A DNA stretch of 38,408 nucleotides, taken from positions 1 to 38,408 of the forward strand of contig CANJCO010000051.1 of NCBI GenBank assembly GCA_947473045.1, written 5' to 3'. This stretch comes from Myxococcales bacterium (lineage in GTDB: Bacteria > Myxococcota_A > Polyangia > Polyangiales > Polyangiaceae). Shown piece by piece: positions 25,121 to 33,889 of the stretch. Position 1 is the first letter of the stretch, and the number at the start of each line of letters is the position of its first letter. A model generated the notes under the pieces. The model made no database searches and was not told where the DNA came from. It saw only the letters and a list, made by a program, of their open reading frames with translations. A program made the position numbers and the translations under genes.

Positions 25121-26074
25121 ATGGACGCCGCACAGCTATTTTTCTTCTTCGCGCTCGCCGCCTCAGGCCTCGTCTGTTTCGCGGTCATCGCGCGCAGCCT
25201 CCGCTCGGTGCAGCAGGGCACGGTCGCCGTGGTGACGGCCTTCGGAAAGTACCGAAGGTTGCTCTACCCGGGGCTCAACTTCATCGTGCCCGGATACGAG
25301 AAAATCTACCGGACGGTGAGCGTCCAAAACCGCTCGCTCGAGCTCACCTTCCAGGCCATTACCGCCGATCAGGCCAACGTCTATTTCAAGGCGATGCTGC
25401 TCTACTCCGTGCTCGATCAGCAGGAGCAGACAGTGCACGCCGTGGCCTTCAAGTTCATCGACGAAGGCTCGTTCATCCAGACGCTCGTGCGCACTGTCGA
25501 GGGCGCCGTGCGCAGCTACGTAGCCACGCGCAAGCAAGCCGACATCCTCGCGCTGCGCGGAGAAATCGTCGCGAGCGTGAAGGGCCACCTCGACGCCAGC
25601 CTCAGCTCGTGGGGCTACCACCTGCTCGACATGCAAATGAACGACGTAGTGTTCGACGGTCCGGTAATGGAGTCGATGGCCAAGGTCGTCGCTTCGCAGA
25701 ATCTGCTCGCGGCCGCTGAAAACGAAGGCAGAGCGCTGCTCATCACCAGGACGCGCTCCGCCGAGGCCGAAGGCAACGCGATCCGCATCGCCGCCGAGGC
25801 CGACAAAACCGCCCAAAAGCTGCGCGGCGAGGGCATCGCGCTCTTCCGCGAGGAGGCCGCGCGCGGCATCAGCATAGCGGCACGCGAGATGGAGTCGGCC
25901 GGCCTCAGCTCGTCGCTCATCCTGTTTCAAATGTGGACCGAGGCCATCAAGCACATGGCCGAGAAGGGCCAGGGCAACGTCATGTTCCTCGACGGCTCGT
26001 CAACCGGCTTCGAGCGCACGATGCAACAAATGGCCGCCCTGCAAATCGCGCCGCAACGCACCAAGCCGGAATAA
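25121..26074 (+). CDS. SPFH/band 7 (stomatin-like) membrane protein
   Basis: The start is ATG 25121 with AGGAG 5 bp upstream (25111-25115), giving 317 residues. A membrane helix (about 4-25) is followed by the SPFH domain (VQQGTVAVVTAFGKYRR, then PGLNFIVPGYEKIYRT and a VDVRSLELT-like strand), which is typical of the stomatin/prohibitin superfamily. A long coiled-coil region rich in E/A/R/K (about 190-275) includes the AEAEGNAIRIAAEADK segment for oligomerisation. Such proteins assemble as membrane microdomain scaffolds that control proteases or channels. The gene is monocistronic, and no NfeD-like partner is adjacent. Confidence 0.93.
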   Translation: MDAAQLFFFFALAASGLVCFAVIARSLRSVQQGTVAVVTAFGKYRRLLYPGLNFIVPGYEKIYRTVSVQNRSLELTFQAITADQANVYFKAMLLYSVLDQQEQTVHAVAFKFIDEGSFIQTLVRTVEGAVRSYVATRKQADILALRGEIVASVKGHLDASLSSWGYHLLDMQMNDVVFDGPVMESMAKVVASQNLLAAAENEGRALLITRTRSAEAEGNAIRIAAEADKTAQKLRGEGIALFREEAARGISIAAREMESAGLSSSLILFQMWTEAIKHMAEKGQGNVMFLDGSSTGFERTMQQMAALQIAPQRTKPE

Positions 26075-26090
26075 TCGCCGCGATGGCGCG

Positions 26091-26948
26091 CTAGCTCCGC
26101 ACGAAGCGATACTCATCGCATCCCGAGCTCAGCCCGAACGTGCGATCAACGCAGTTGAGCCAGGGCAACTGAAAGCCCTTGGGCACGACGAGCGCGAGCA
26201 CTTCGCTTGGATTGATGGGCTCGTACGGATAGCCGCCCAGCCAGTCGTGGGCGTCGCGCTCGAAGTCCATCCCGCGCGCGCCGCCGTAGTCTGCAACCAT
26301 CTTCGAATAGCTCTTGCGGCGCACAAAGAATGACAGCCGCGTCTTCGACATCCAGAGCTTGCGTATCGTCCACTGCACCGAAGGCGGCGCCGCGGCGTAC
26401 AAGGCCTTTTCGCGTATCCACAGCGCGTCAAACATCGTGCGCGAATACAGGGCGATCGCGAACATCGACCCCGGCGCGGCAGCGACCGCTGCGCTCGCGT
26501 TCTCGAGCGCCGCGAGCAGCCCGCCAGTGTGGTGCAGTACGCCCCACGAGTACACCACGTCATAGGTGCCAAGCGAGCGCATGAAGGCCGCGTCGAGCAC
26601 GCTCCCTCGCACGACGCGAAAGTCGTGGCCCGCGGCGTACCGCCCGAGCACGCGCGAGGTGCACTCGACCGAGTCGACGTCGAAATCGACGGCCGTGACA
26701 GACGCTCCCATCCGCGCCGCAGCGACGGCGTGAACGCCGCTGCCGCAGCCGATATCGAGGAGCCGCTTGCCCGCGAGCGACTGCACGCCGAGCATCGTCT
26801 TCAGCTCGGCCTCGGCGGCCGCCAACTTCGCCTCATCGATGCCTTCGGCGTACGCCTTCCAATTTTCACCGAAGCGAAAGCGCTCGCCGCGGCTCACTTC
26901 GCTTTGCCACTCGGAGGCTGGGGAATTCGATGCGTCGTGCTTCAACAT
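26091..26948 (-). CDS. Class I SAM-dependent methyltransferase
   Basis: I choose ATG 26948, preceded by GGAG with a 6-bp spacer; a GTG at 26987 is less likely. The 285-residue protein has the SAM-binding motif LLDIGCGSG (63-71), the acidic residue after beta-2 (D88 in TAVDFD), and motif VVYSWGVLHHTG after beta-4. An insertion rich in aromatic and basic residues (SRTMFDALWIREK, RRKSYSK) and a C-terminal WLGGYPYEP segment are reminiscent of small-molecule or sugar-type methyltransferases. The substrate is unknown. It is the last gene of a minus-strand run, 46 bp after the 3-hydroxyacyl-CoA dehydrogenase. Confidence 0.88.
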   Translation of the reverse strand: MLKHDASNSPASEWQSEVSRGERFRFGENWKAYAEGIDEAKLAAAEAELKTMLGVQSLAGKRLLDIGCGSGVHAVAAARMGASVTAVDFDVDSVECTSRVLGRYAAGHDFRVVRGSVLDAAFMRSLGTYDVVYSWGVLHHTGGLLAALENASAAVAAAPGSMFAIALYSRTMFDALWIREKALYAAAPPSVQWTIRKLWMSKTRLSFFVRRKSYSKMVADYGGARGMDFERDAHDWLGGYPYEPINPSEVLALVVPKGFQLPWLNCVDRTFGLSSGCDEYRFVRS

Positions 26949-26994
26949 GGGAGTCTCCGAGGCGGCGGAACTGCGTGCGGTTCGCACAGAGCCT

Positions 26995-27861
26995 CTACTT
27001 CGATTGCGCCGCGCCGTCTTTCCAGATGTAAAATCCTTCGCCCGTTTTCTTTCCCAGCTTGCCTGCGCGCACCATCGTGCGCAGCAGCGGCGGAGCGCGG
27101 AACTGCTCGCCCACTTCTTTGTGCAGGTGATCGAGAATGGCGAGCCTCACATCAAGACCTACCAGGTCGGTCAATTTGAGAGGTCCCATGGGATGCCGGT
27201 AACCGAGCTCCATCGCGCGGTCGATGTCGACAGCCGATGCCACGCCGCTCTCGAGCATCCGAATGGCCTCGGCGCCGAGAATCACGCCAAGTCGGCTCGT
27301 GGCAAAACCGGGCGTGTCGCGCACGATGATGGGCGTCTTGCCGAGGCGCGCGGCGAGCGCAACCGCGCGGTCCACCGTCGCCTCGCTCGTGCCGAGCCCC
27401 CTGACGATTTCAAGCAGCTCCATGACCGGCGGAGGATTGAAGAAGTGCAGGCCCACAGTGCGGTGAGGCTGCCCGGTTCGCGTGCCCAACTCGGTGAGGC
27501 TGAGCGACGAGGTGTTCGAGCCGAGCAGCGCATCGGCGGGAGCTGCGGCGACCACCTTCTCGAACAGAGCGACCTTGAGCGCCATGTCCTCGGGCGCGGC
27601 CTCGATGACGAAGCTCGCTCCGGCAACCGCGACGCCCACGTCGCTGGCCGTGGAGAGGCGCCCCAGCGCCGCGTCGCATTCCTCAGCGGTGAGCTTCGCT
27701 TTCTGCACGAGCTTGGCGAGCTGCGCGGCGATCGCCTTCACGGCGGCATCGGCGCGCGCCGCGTCGACGTCGTAGACGCGCGTGGCGAAGCCCTTGACGG
27801 CGGCGACCTGCGCGATCCCCTGCCCCATCGTTCCCGAACCCAAAACCGCAATCGCTTCCAT
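26995..27861 (-). CDS. 3-hydroxyacyl-CoA (3-hydroxybutyryl-CoA) dehydrogenase
   Basis: The 288-residue protein is full length. The N-terminal Rossmann motif GSGTMGQG (8-15) binds NAD. The catalytic dyad is His139 in VGLHFFNP and Glu151, 12 residues further, as in the family. SNTSSLS (115-121) and the C-terminal helical dimerisation domain are present. The reaction is reversible oxidation of 3-hydroxyacyl-CoA to 3-ketoacyl-CoA. It sits 23 bp downstream of an SDR gene, which suggests shared acyl-CoA metabolism. Confidence 0.95.
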   Translation of the reverse strand: MEAIAVLGSGTMGQGIAQVAAVKGFATRVYDVDAARADAAVKAIAAQLAKLVQKAKLTAEECDAALGRLSTASDVGVAVAGASFVIEAAPEDMALKVALFEKVVAAAPADALLGSNTSSLSLTELGTRTGQPHRTVGLHFFNPPPVMELLEIVRGLGTSEATVDRAVALAARLGKTPIIVRDTPGFATSRLGVILGAEAIRMLESGVASAVDIDRAMELGYRHPMGPLKLTDLVGLDVRLAILDHLHKEVGEQFRAPPLLRTMVRAGKLGKKTGEGFYIWKDGAAQSK

Positions 27862-27884
27862 GATGTCCTTTTTCGCTCGCTCGC

Positions 27885-28652
27885 TCAGCCCACGAGGACC
27901 GCGCCACCGTTGACGTTGAAGATCTCTCCAGTGACGAACCCGGCGGCGGCGCTGCAGAGAAAGGCCACGGGTCCCGCGATCTCATCCACGGTCGCCACGC
28001 GCCCCATCGGAATGCTCGCGAGCACTTTTTCGCGCTCCCGCGCATCGCCGAGCGTGAGCGCGGTCATCGGCGTCATCACCCATCCGGGCGCCACGCAGTT
28101 CACGCGAAGGCCAAACGGCGAAAGCTCGCTCGACAAGCTCTTCGTGAGGCTGACGAGGGCGCCCTTGCTCGCGGCATAATGCGAGTGCAGCGACTCGCCG
28201 CGCTGCGCTGCGGTGCTCGCGATGAACACGATGTGACCCGACCTGCGAGGCTTCATCGCGCGGGCAGCGGCTCCGGCGACCGAGAAGGCTCCGCGCACGT
28301 TGGCGCCGATCGTCTCGTCGAAGTCGGCAGCCGTCATCGCGTCGATCGCAGCCTCTTTCCAGATGCCGTGGTTGACCACCACGTGATCGAGCGGCCCCAG
28401 CTCACCCTCAGCCTTCGCGACGAGATCGACACCTGCGTCCCAGTCTGCAAGCTCCGCCCGGAGCGCGAAGGCCTGCCCTCCAGCGGCCGCAATTTGCTCG
28501 CACACCGCCTCGGCGCCGGCCCGATCATGGTTGTAGTGTACACAGACCTTGGCGCCCTGCTCGGCGAGCTGCAGGGCGATGGCCGCCCCGATCCCCTTGC
28601 TCGCGCCGGTAACGAGCGCGCGTTGACCGCTCAGGTCGAAAGCCCGGATCAC
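27885..28652 (-). CDS. SDR family oxidoreductase (FabG-like)
   Basis: The start is GTG 28652, overlapping by 4 bp (GTGA) the stop of the zinc-ribbon membrane gene. Extending further would overlap that gene by many codons. The 255-residue protein has the cofactor motif TGASKGIG (15-22) and the active-site Ser146, Tyr159 and Lys163 (YAASK). NHG occurs in place of the usual NNAG motif, with VNVNGGA-type C-terminus. It probably reduces or oxidises a 3-oxoacyl group; the direction is not visible. Confidence 0.93.
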   Translation of the reverse strand: MIRAFDLSGQRALVTGASKGIGAAIALQLAEQGAKVCVHYNHDRAGAEAVCEQIAAAGGQAFALRAELADWDAGVDLVAKAEGELGPLDHVVVNHGIWKEAAIDAMTAADFDETIGANVRGAFSVAGAAARAMKPRRSGHIVFIASTAAQRGESLHSHYAASKGALVSLTKSLSSELSPFGLRVNCVAPGWVMTPMTALTLGDAREREKVLASIPMGRVATVDEIAGPVAFLCSAAAGFVTGEIFNVNGGAVLVG

Positions 28653-29383
28653 GCGGTTTGCTCGGCCTTCTTGAGATGCGCGAGGGACGCGCCGCACGCG
28701 CACTCCGCGGGCACGCTGAGCTTGTGATAGACGCGCTCACAGGTCGAGCAGACGCGCGCATCCGGCTCGTAGGCCACGAGTTTGTTGCTCGACGCGCAGC
28801 GCTTTCCCACGAGCTGAAGCGGCGTGGCGTCAACGGTCTCGCCCGCGTCCGGGTCCGCGGCTCCGATGGCCGCCCGATCCGCGTCAGACAGGTCGAGCGC
28901 TTCGGCAACCCGATCGGTCGCTTCGGAGACCACCCACGCCGCGGCGTCTGCGAAGCCGCGCAGCGGCAGGCCGATAGCAGTATCGACGCCGCCCTCGTCT
29001 TCGCCGCGAACCATCAGCACGCGGTCTTCGAGCTTGATCGACTCCACACGCCACCAGGCGATGCGGCGACCCGCGCCTTTTTCTTCGGCGACGCCGCCAG
29101 AGCCAACGCGCACAGCCGGGGCCCCGCTGGTGCCGATCCAGATCGCCAGACCCAGCACGACCGCGCCGCCCGCGAGTAGCCAGGGCGTGTTCGGCCAGGG
29201 CTCAACCACGACCGCGGTCTTGTGCAGCGCGCTGCCGAACTGTCCCCAAAATCCTGCCCCGAGCGCGACTGCTCCGACGCCGCCGATGGCGTAGACGAGC
29301 TGCGGATTGGCAGTGCTGCCGGGGATAAAACGCCGCTCGTAGCGGTCGCGCTTGCTGCTCTTACGCTTCGAAACCTTCGCCAT
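28649..29383 (-). CDS. Membrane protein with C-terminal zinc ribbon
   Basis: The 244-residue protein has a strongly basic N-terminus (KVSKRKSSKRDRYERR) and two membrane helices (about 29-49 and 67-85). A middle region follows, and the C-terminus carries a zinc ribbon: C212-x-x-C215 with H220 nearby, then C228-x-C230. The arrangement suggests a bitopic or two-pass membrane protein whose ribbon faces the cytoplasm to bind a nucleic acid or protein. No family name is certain. It leads the minus-strand run SDR / dehydrogenase / methyltransferase and is coupled to the SDR by the GTGA overlap. Confidence 0.7.
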   Translation of the reverse strand: MAKVSKRKSSKRDRYERRFIPGSTANPQLVYAIGGVGAVALGAGFWGQFGSALHKTAVVVEPWPNTPWLLAGGAVVLGLAIWIGTSGAPAVRVGSGGVAEEKGAGRRIAWWRVESIKLEDRVLMVRGEDEGGVDTAIGLPLRGFADAAAWVVSEATDRVAEALDLSDADRAAIGAADPDAGETVDATPLQLVGKRCASSNKLVAYEPDARVCSTCERVYHKLSVPAECACGASLAHLKKAEQTA

Positions 29384-29460
29384 CGTCCGCGCAGCCTAGC
29401 GAGCGCGCGCGCTGACGTAAACGTGGACGCGTTGGCGCGCGCGTCGTAGCCCTTGAGGGC

Positions 29461-31668
29461 ATGAAGCTCCGGTTCTGCGCGCAAGGCGTGCTCGCGCTCG
29501 CAACAGCATGTGCCTCCGTCGCCCCGTCGCCGTCACGCCCCTCCCCGGCCGCCGCACCTCCCGCGCGCGATGCGGCCGCCGCCGACTCCGCCCCCTCGGA
29601 CGCTCTGCCTCGGATCGCCTATCCCGCGACGCAGGCGCGCCCGGTGACCGAGACGAAGTTCGGCGTCAGTTTCACCGACGACTACCGGTGGCTCGAGGAT
29701 GTAAAGGCGCCCGAGGCTGTCACGTGGGGCAACGCGCAAAACGCGTTCGCGCGCGCGCGGCTCGCCGCGCTGCCTGACCGGGACGCCATCGCGTCGCGGC
29801 TGCGCGAGCTGTTTTACGTCGAATCGGTGAGCGCACCGCACAAAGAGGGCAAGCGGTACTTCTTCATGAAGCGCGCGGCCCAGCAGGAAAAATCCGTGTA
29901 TTACGCACGCGATAGCAAGACCGGCGAAGCGCGCGCGCTGCTCGATCCGAACGCATGGTCGACCGATGGCAGCGTGGCCCTGCGCGCGGCGACCCCGTCG
30001 CACGACGGGCGATGGGTGGCGTACCTCAAGAGTGCGCACAACTCCGACGAGGCTGTGCTGCATGTGCTCGACGCCGCCACGGGCCGCGACACCCCCCGCG
30101 ACGTCATTGAAGGCGCCAAATACGCCGGCGTGACGTGGACGCCCGGCGGCGACGGCTTCTATTACACGTGGATCCCGCCGGTCGACGGCAAGACGGTCAC
30201 CACCTCCGAGCGCCCGGGCTTCGCCGAGGTTCGCTTCCACAGGCTCGGCGACGATCCGCGCACCGACGCGCTCGTGCACGCGCGCACGGGGGACGCTCGC
30301 ACCTTCGCCGCCAGCGAACTGTCCCGCGACGGCCACTGGCTGCTCTATTACGTGCAGCACGGCTGGACCTCGACCGACATCTTCTTCCGCGACGCCCGCA
30401 AGCCGCTCACCGAGCCCTTCAAACCGCTCGTGACCGGCAAGGCCTTCAAGTACGACGTCTCGATTTTTCGCGATCGCTTTTACGTCAAGACCGACGACGG
30501 AGCGCCGGCCGGGCGCGTGTTCGAAGTCGACCCCTCCCACCCCGAGCGCGAGCGGTGGCGGGAGCTCGTCCCCGAGCGCAAGGACGCCACGCTCGAGGAC
30601 GCGGCCATCATTGGCGGCCATCTCAGCCTCGCGTACCTGAAAGACGTCACCTCCCGCCTCGAGCTGCGCGATCTCGGCGGCAAGCTCGTGCGCGAAATCC
30701 CCCTGCCGGCGCTCGGCTCAGCGTCGAACCTCGTCGGAAGCGAAGACGACGACGAGGCCTATTTCAGCTTCACGTCATTTACCTATCCGACCGAGATCTA
30801 CGAGACGAGCGTCAAGACGGGCCTGTCGGCGCTGCACTACCGACTCGCCGCTCCGGTCGACCCCTCGCGCTTCACCCTCGAGCAGCGCTTCGCTACGAGC
30901 AAAGACCGCGCGCGCGTCCCCTATTTTTTGGTCACTCGCGCGGGCTTCAAGGCGGACGCGTCGGCGCCTACGCTGCTTTACGCCTACGGCGGCTTCAACG
31001 CGTCGCAGAAGCCTGGATTCACCTCATCTGCGTATCCCTGGCTTGAGCGCGGCGGGGCCTACGTCGTGGCCAATCTGCGCGGCGGCGGCGAATACGGCGA
31101 GGCGTGGCACCAGGGCGGGATGCGCGCGCACAAGCAGAACGTCTTCGACGATCTCTACGCTGTCGCCGAGGCGCTGATTCGCGATCGCGTCACAACCGCG
31201 GACAAACTCGCGGTGAGAGGCGCATCCAACGGCGGCCTGCTGGTGGCAGCCGCCATCACCCAGCGACCCGAACTCTTCCGCGTAGGCCTGTGCGGCGTGC
31301 CCCTCGTCGACATGCTTCGATACCCGCTTTACGGCTCGGGCAAGACGTGGGTCGAGGAATACGGATCCCCCGACGACGAGGGCGATTTCAGGTCGATTGC
31401 CGCGTATTCGCCTTATCAGCACGCGGTCGCCGGCACGCGCTATCCCTCGCTGCTGCTCCTGTCGGCCGACAGCGACGATCGGGTTGACCCGATGCACGCG
31501 TGGAAGTTCGCCGCGCTGATGCAGGCGCGCAGCGCGGGCGGGCCGGTGCTGCTTCGCATTGAAAAGAACAGCGGCCACGGCGGGGCCGATCTCGTGAAGG
31601 CGTCGGTCGAAAAAGTCGCCGACGAGCTGGCGTTCGCACTCGACGAGATACGGACGAATGCGAACTAA
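29461..31668 (+). CDS. Prolyl oligopeptidase (S9A) lipoprotein
   Basis: The 735-residue protein has a short lipoprotein-type signal (ATACAS) followed by a Pro/Ala/Asp linker. The S9A beta-propeller part starts with PVTETKFG, TDDYRWLED and extends through several W-x-x-D-x-x blades. The catalytic alpha/beta-hydrolase domain has the nucleophile Ser589 in RGASNGG, the Asp near 672 in SDDRV and His706 in GHGG. Prolyl oligopeptidases cleave short Pro-containing peptides. The lipid anchor suggests it acts in the periplasm or at the surface. It is divergently transcribed from the zinc-ribbon gene with a 77-bp gap. Confidence 0.94.
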   Translation: MKLRFCAQGVLALATACASVAPSPSRPSPAAAPPARDAAAADSAPSDALPRIAYPATQARPVTETKFGVSFTDDYRWLEDVKAPEAVTWGNAQNAFARARLAALPDRDAIASRLRELFYVESVSAPHKEGKRYFFMKRAAQQEKSVYYARDSKTGEARALLDPNAWSTDGSVALRAATPSHDGRWVAYLKSAHNSDEAVLHVLDAATGRDTPRDVIEGAKYAGVTWTPGGDGFYYTWIPPVDGKTVTTSERPGFAEVRFHRLGDDPRTDALVHARTGDARTFAASELSRDGHWLLYYVQHGWTSTDIFFRDARKPLTEPFKPLVTGKAFKYDVSIFRDRFYVKTDDGAPAGRVFEVDPSHPERERWRELVPERKDATLEDAAIIGGHLSLAYLKDVTSRLELRDLGGKLVREIPLPALGSASNLVGSEDDDEAYFSFTSFTYPTEIYETSVKTGLSALHYRLAAPVDPSRFTLEQRFATSKDRARVPYFLVTRAGFKADASAPTLLYAYGGFNASQKPGFTSSAYPWLERGGAYVVANLRGGGEYGEAWHQGGMRAHKQNVFDDLYAVAEALIRDRVTTADKLAVRGASNGGLLVAAAITQRPELFRVGLCGVPLVDMLRYPLYGSGKTWVEEYGSPDDEGDFRSIAAYSPYQHAVAGTRYPSLLLLSADSDDRVDPMHAWKFAALMQARSAGGPVLLRIEKNSGHGGADLVKASVEKVADELAFALDEIRTNAN

Positions 31669-31857
31669 ATTCAGCTGCAAATTGCACACATTGCAGTCTG
31701 CACGGAAAATACTTGTTTGAGACCATACATGTAGGTGGTTGTTTTTTTCTTCCGCGAGGGTGCGTAAGCGGTTATCCGGTTAGAACTCTTCGCACTTGGA
31801 CTTTCTGCTTCGAGACGTTCGCGACGCACCGTCACGCTCCACCCCGCGAGGTATTGG
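31669..31857. promoter_or_regulatory. AT-rich gap with inverted repeat and possible promoter
   Basis: This gap is far richer in A and T than its surroundings, with T tracts near 31740-31750. An inverted repeat CTGCAA (31675-31680) / TTGCAG (31691-31696) lies just after the prolyl oligopeptidase stop. A weak promoter match TTGCAC (31682-31687), 17 bp, GAAAAT (31705-31710) points toward the SUMF1-type gene. The assignment is tentative. Confidence 0.35.
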
Positions 31858-32817
31858 TTGGTTCTGGTCAAGGCACTCCGCGCAGCAGGCGCGATTCTCG
31901 TGAGCACGTCGGGCCTGCTGGCCCTTGAGTCGTGCGCAGAGCGATCGCCAACCCTGCCCGCCACCACGAGCCTTCAGGCGAAGATCGGCCCGTTCCAGCG
32001 GTCGGCAGCGCTGCCGCGCCGCCACGCTCGCAGCAACACGAAAACGGCAAACAGCCTCGGATTGCCAGGTCTCGCGGCGGCGGGGCAGTCGACCTTCGAT
32101 CATCTGCTTGGCTCGCCCGACGAGGCGCTCGCGAACAACGGCCTGTGCCCGCCCGACATGGCGAGCATCGACGACCGCTTCTGCGTCGACCGCTACGAAG
32201 CGTCGCTCGTTGAAGCGTTATCGGCAGGCGACGAGCAGCCTCACTCTCCCTTCGATGCCCTCGACGGCCCGCAAGCCGGCGACGTGCGCCACGTCGTCCG
32301 CGCCATCAGCGAGCCGAACGTCATTCCGCAAGCGTACGTCAGCGCCGATCAGGCCGCTCAGGCCTGCGCACGCAGCGGCAAGCGGCTGTGCAAGCGCAGC
32401 GAGTGGCAGACCGCATGCAAAGGGCCCGAGAAAGTGACCTACGGTTACTCGTCGACGAACGAGCCTGGCCGCTGCAACGACCACGGCAGAGCGCCCATGG
32501 GCGTCGTTTTCGGCGTAGGCGGGGGCAGCGACGGCTCGGAGTGGGGCAGCCGCATGAACGATCCTCAGCTCAACCAGGTCGCAGGCACCGTCGCCCCCAC
32601 CGGTTCGCACGAAGGCTGCACGAACGGCTACGGCGTCTACGACATGGTGGGCAACCTGCATGAGTGGGTGGCCGATCGCGGCGGCTCGTTCTTCGGCGGC
32701 TACTACCTCGACACGCACCAAAACGGCGACGGCTGCGACTACGGCACCTTCGCCCACGCGACCTACTACCACGACTATTCGACCGGCTTTCGCTGCTGCG
32801 CCGACGTCGCGCAGTAG
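31858..32817 (+). CDS. SUMF1/FGE-fold lipoprotein (PvdO/EgtB family)
   Basis: The start TTG 31858 has GAGG upstream and gives a 319-residue protein with a hydrophobic signal and a possible lipobox at Cys26. From about 98 the sulfatase-modifying-factor/C-type-lectin-like fold is visible. The N-terminal MASIDDRFCVDRYEAS block leads to GKRLCKRSEWQTACKG (174-189). The NLHEWVADRGGS motif (266-277) follows, and the protein ends GFRCCAD. Family members bind Fe or Cu or ligands and are often non-enzymatic lipoproteins in Myxococcota. The catalytic Cys pair of true FGE is not clearly placed, so I would not call it FGE. Confidence 0.88.
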   Translation: MVLVKALRAAGAILVSTSGLLALESCAERSPTLPATTSLQAKIGPFQRSAALPRRHARSNTKTANSLGLPGLAAAGQSTFDHLLGSPDEALANNGLCPPDMASIDDRFCVDRYEASLVEALSAGDEQPHSPFDALDGPQAGDVRHVVRAISEPNVIPQAYVSADQAAQACARSGKRLCKRSEWQTACKGPEKVTYGYSSTNEPGRCNDHGRAPMGVVFGVGGGSDGSEWGSRMNDPQLNQVAGTVAPTGSHEGCTNGYGVYDMVGNLHEWVADRGGSFFGGYYLDTHQNGDGCDYGTFAHATYYHDYSTGFRCCADVAQ

Positions 32818-32825
32818 CGGCCGCC

Positions 32826-33314
32826 CTATTCGCCGGCGCTCGCTGACGCGGGCTCGAACGCAGACGCGTCGAGATCGGATACAGGCGTAAGCGCGATGAC
32901 CTCGAGTTTGCGCGGTCGGCCTCTCGGGCGCCGCGCAGCCTCACCGTCGTTCGTCAGCACGAGCACCGATTCGGTCGGCCCCTCAGAGCGGCCCCGGCGA
33001 GCGCCGCGCGGCAGGACGACGGCATCGAGGCGGGCCGCGAGCGATTCATCGGCCTCGGCATACACCCGCGCGTACGCGAGCGCGCGCTGCCCCTGCACCA
33101 GCAGCGACTCCTGGCGCTCATGCAGGGCAGCATTCGCCTGGTCGAGCGCGACCTTCGCGGCTGCGACGAGCAGCGAGGCCTCGACAACCTCCGCCGCGGC
33201 GCGGGCCAGCGATTGCGCGTCGATGTCTCCAAAGCGAACGTCGGGCAAATCGGCCAAAAACAGGTCAAGGAGGGTCTGTAGCGGGGGAGCGATGGCGGTC
33301 ATGGACATGAACAT
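32826..33314 (-). CDS. Small helical protein with an AT-hook motif
   Basis: The best start is ATG 33314, the first of three closely spaced in-frame ATGs, with GAGG 9 bp upstream. The frame continues to 33419 but that extension is Arg-rich and unlikely. The 162-residue protein is mainly long amphipathic helices (about 15-100) with QANAALHERQESLL-type heptads. It then has a basic AT-hook-like segment RRPRGRPRK at about 128-136. This suggests a minor-groove DNA-binding role. No other family is recognised. It is divergently placed from the SnoaL-like gene with 103 bp between starts. Confidence 0.65.
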   Translation of the reverse strand: MFMSMTAIAPPLQTLLDLFLADLPDVRFGDIDAQSLARAAAEVVEASLLVAAAKVALDQANAALHERQESLLVQGQRALAYARVYAEADESLAARLDAVVLPRGARRGRSEGPTESVLVLTNDGEAARRPRGRPRKLEVIALTPVSDLDASAFEPASASAGE

Positions 33315-33417
33315 ACGTTCAGTCCTCACAAAGATCAAATTCTCGTAAGCGACTTCGGCAGCGAACGCCTGACCGCCGCGTCCAACCCCCGAAACGCGCC
33401 GCCAGCATCTGAGCGGC

Positions 33418-33837
33418 ATGTCGCTACGTCAGAGCCTCGCCAACCTGTTCGTGTCGATATCGCCCGAAAACCCAGGCGCGGTCGAAGCGCTCCGGCGGCT
33501 CTACGCCCACGACGTCGTTTTCCAAGACCCCATGCAGCGCGCGCATGGAGTCGACGCATTCATCGAGCTCAATCGCAGCCTGCTGGCAAAGGCCCGCACG
33601 CTCAGTTTCACCCTGACCGCCAACGTCGGCAGCGACGAAGAATTCTTCTTCGCGTGGTCGATGCACTTCAAGCCGCGCATCGGCCCTGCGTTGAGCGTCG
33701 ATGGGACCTCCCACATTCGCGCCGCCGGCGGGCTCGTGTACTACCACAGGGACTACTGGGATATCGCCGCGCTGCTCGCGAGCGGCGTTCCGGGAGGTCA
33801 ATCGCTCCTGACGGCGGCGATGAAGCCGTTCGTCTGA
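33418..33837 (+). CDS. SnoaL/nuclear transport factor 2-like protein
   Basis: The 139-residue protein starts at ATG 33418. It has the alpha-plus-beta cone fold signature of SnoaL-like/NTF2-type proteins: helix EALRRLYAHDVVFQDP, then HGVDAFIELNRSLL, and paired strands ending with HIRAAGGLVYYHRDYWD. Such proteins bind small hydrophobic ligands, and some act as isomerases or cyclases. No catalytic residue set is certain, and there are no membrane segments. It faces the AT-hook gene. Confidence 0.85.
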   Translation: MSLRQSLANLFVSISPENPGAVEALRRLYAHDVVFQDPMQRAHGVDAFIELNRSLLAKARTLSFTLTANVGSDEEFFFAWSMHFKPRIGPALSVDGTSHIRAAGGLVYYHRDYWDIAALLASGVPGGQSLLTAAMKPFV

Positions 33838-33889
33838 CGGTTTCGGGACTCGGGCAAAGAGGGCGGCGCGCGCCGGGCCGGAGCCTTGA

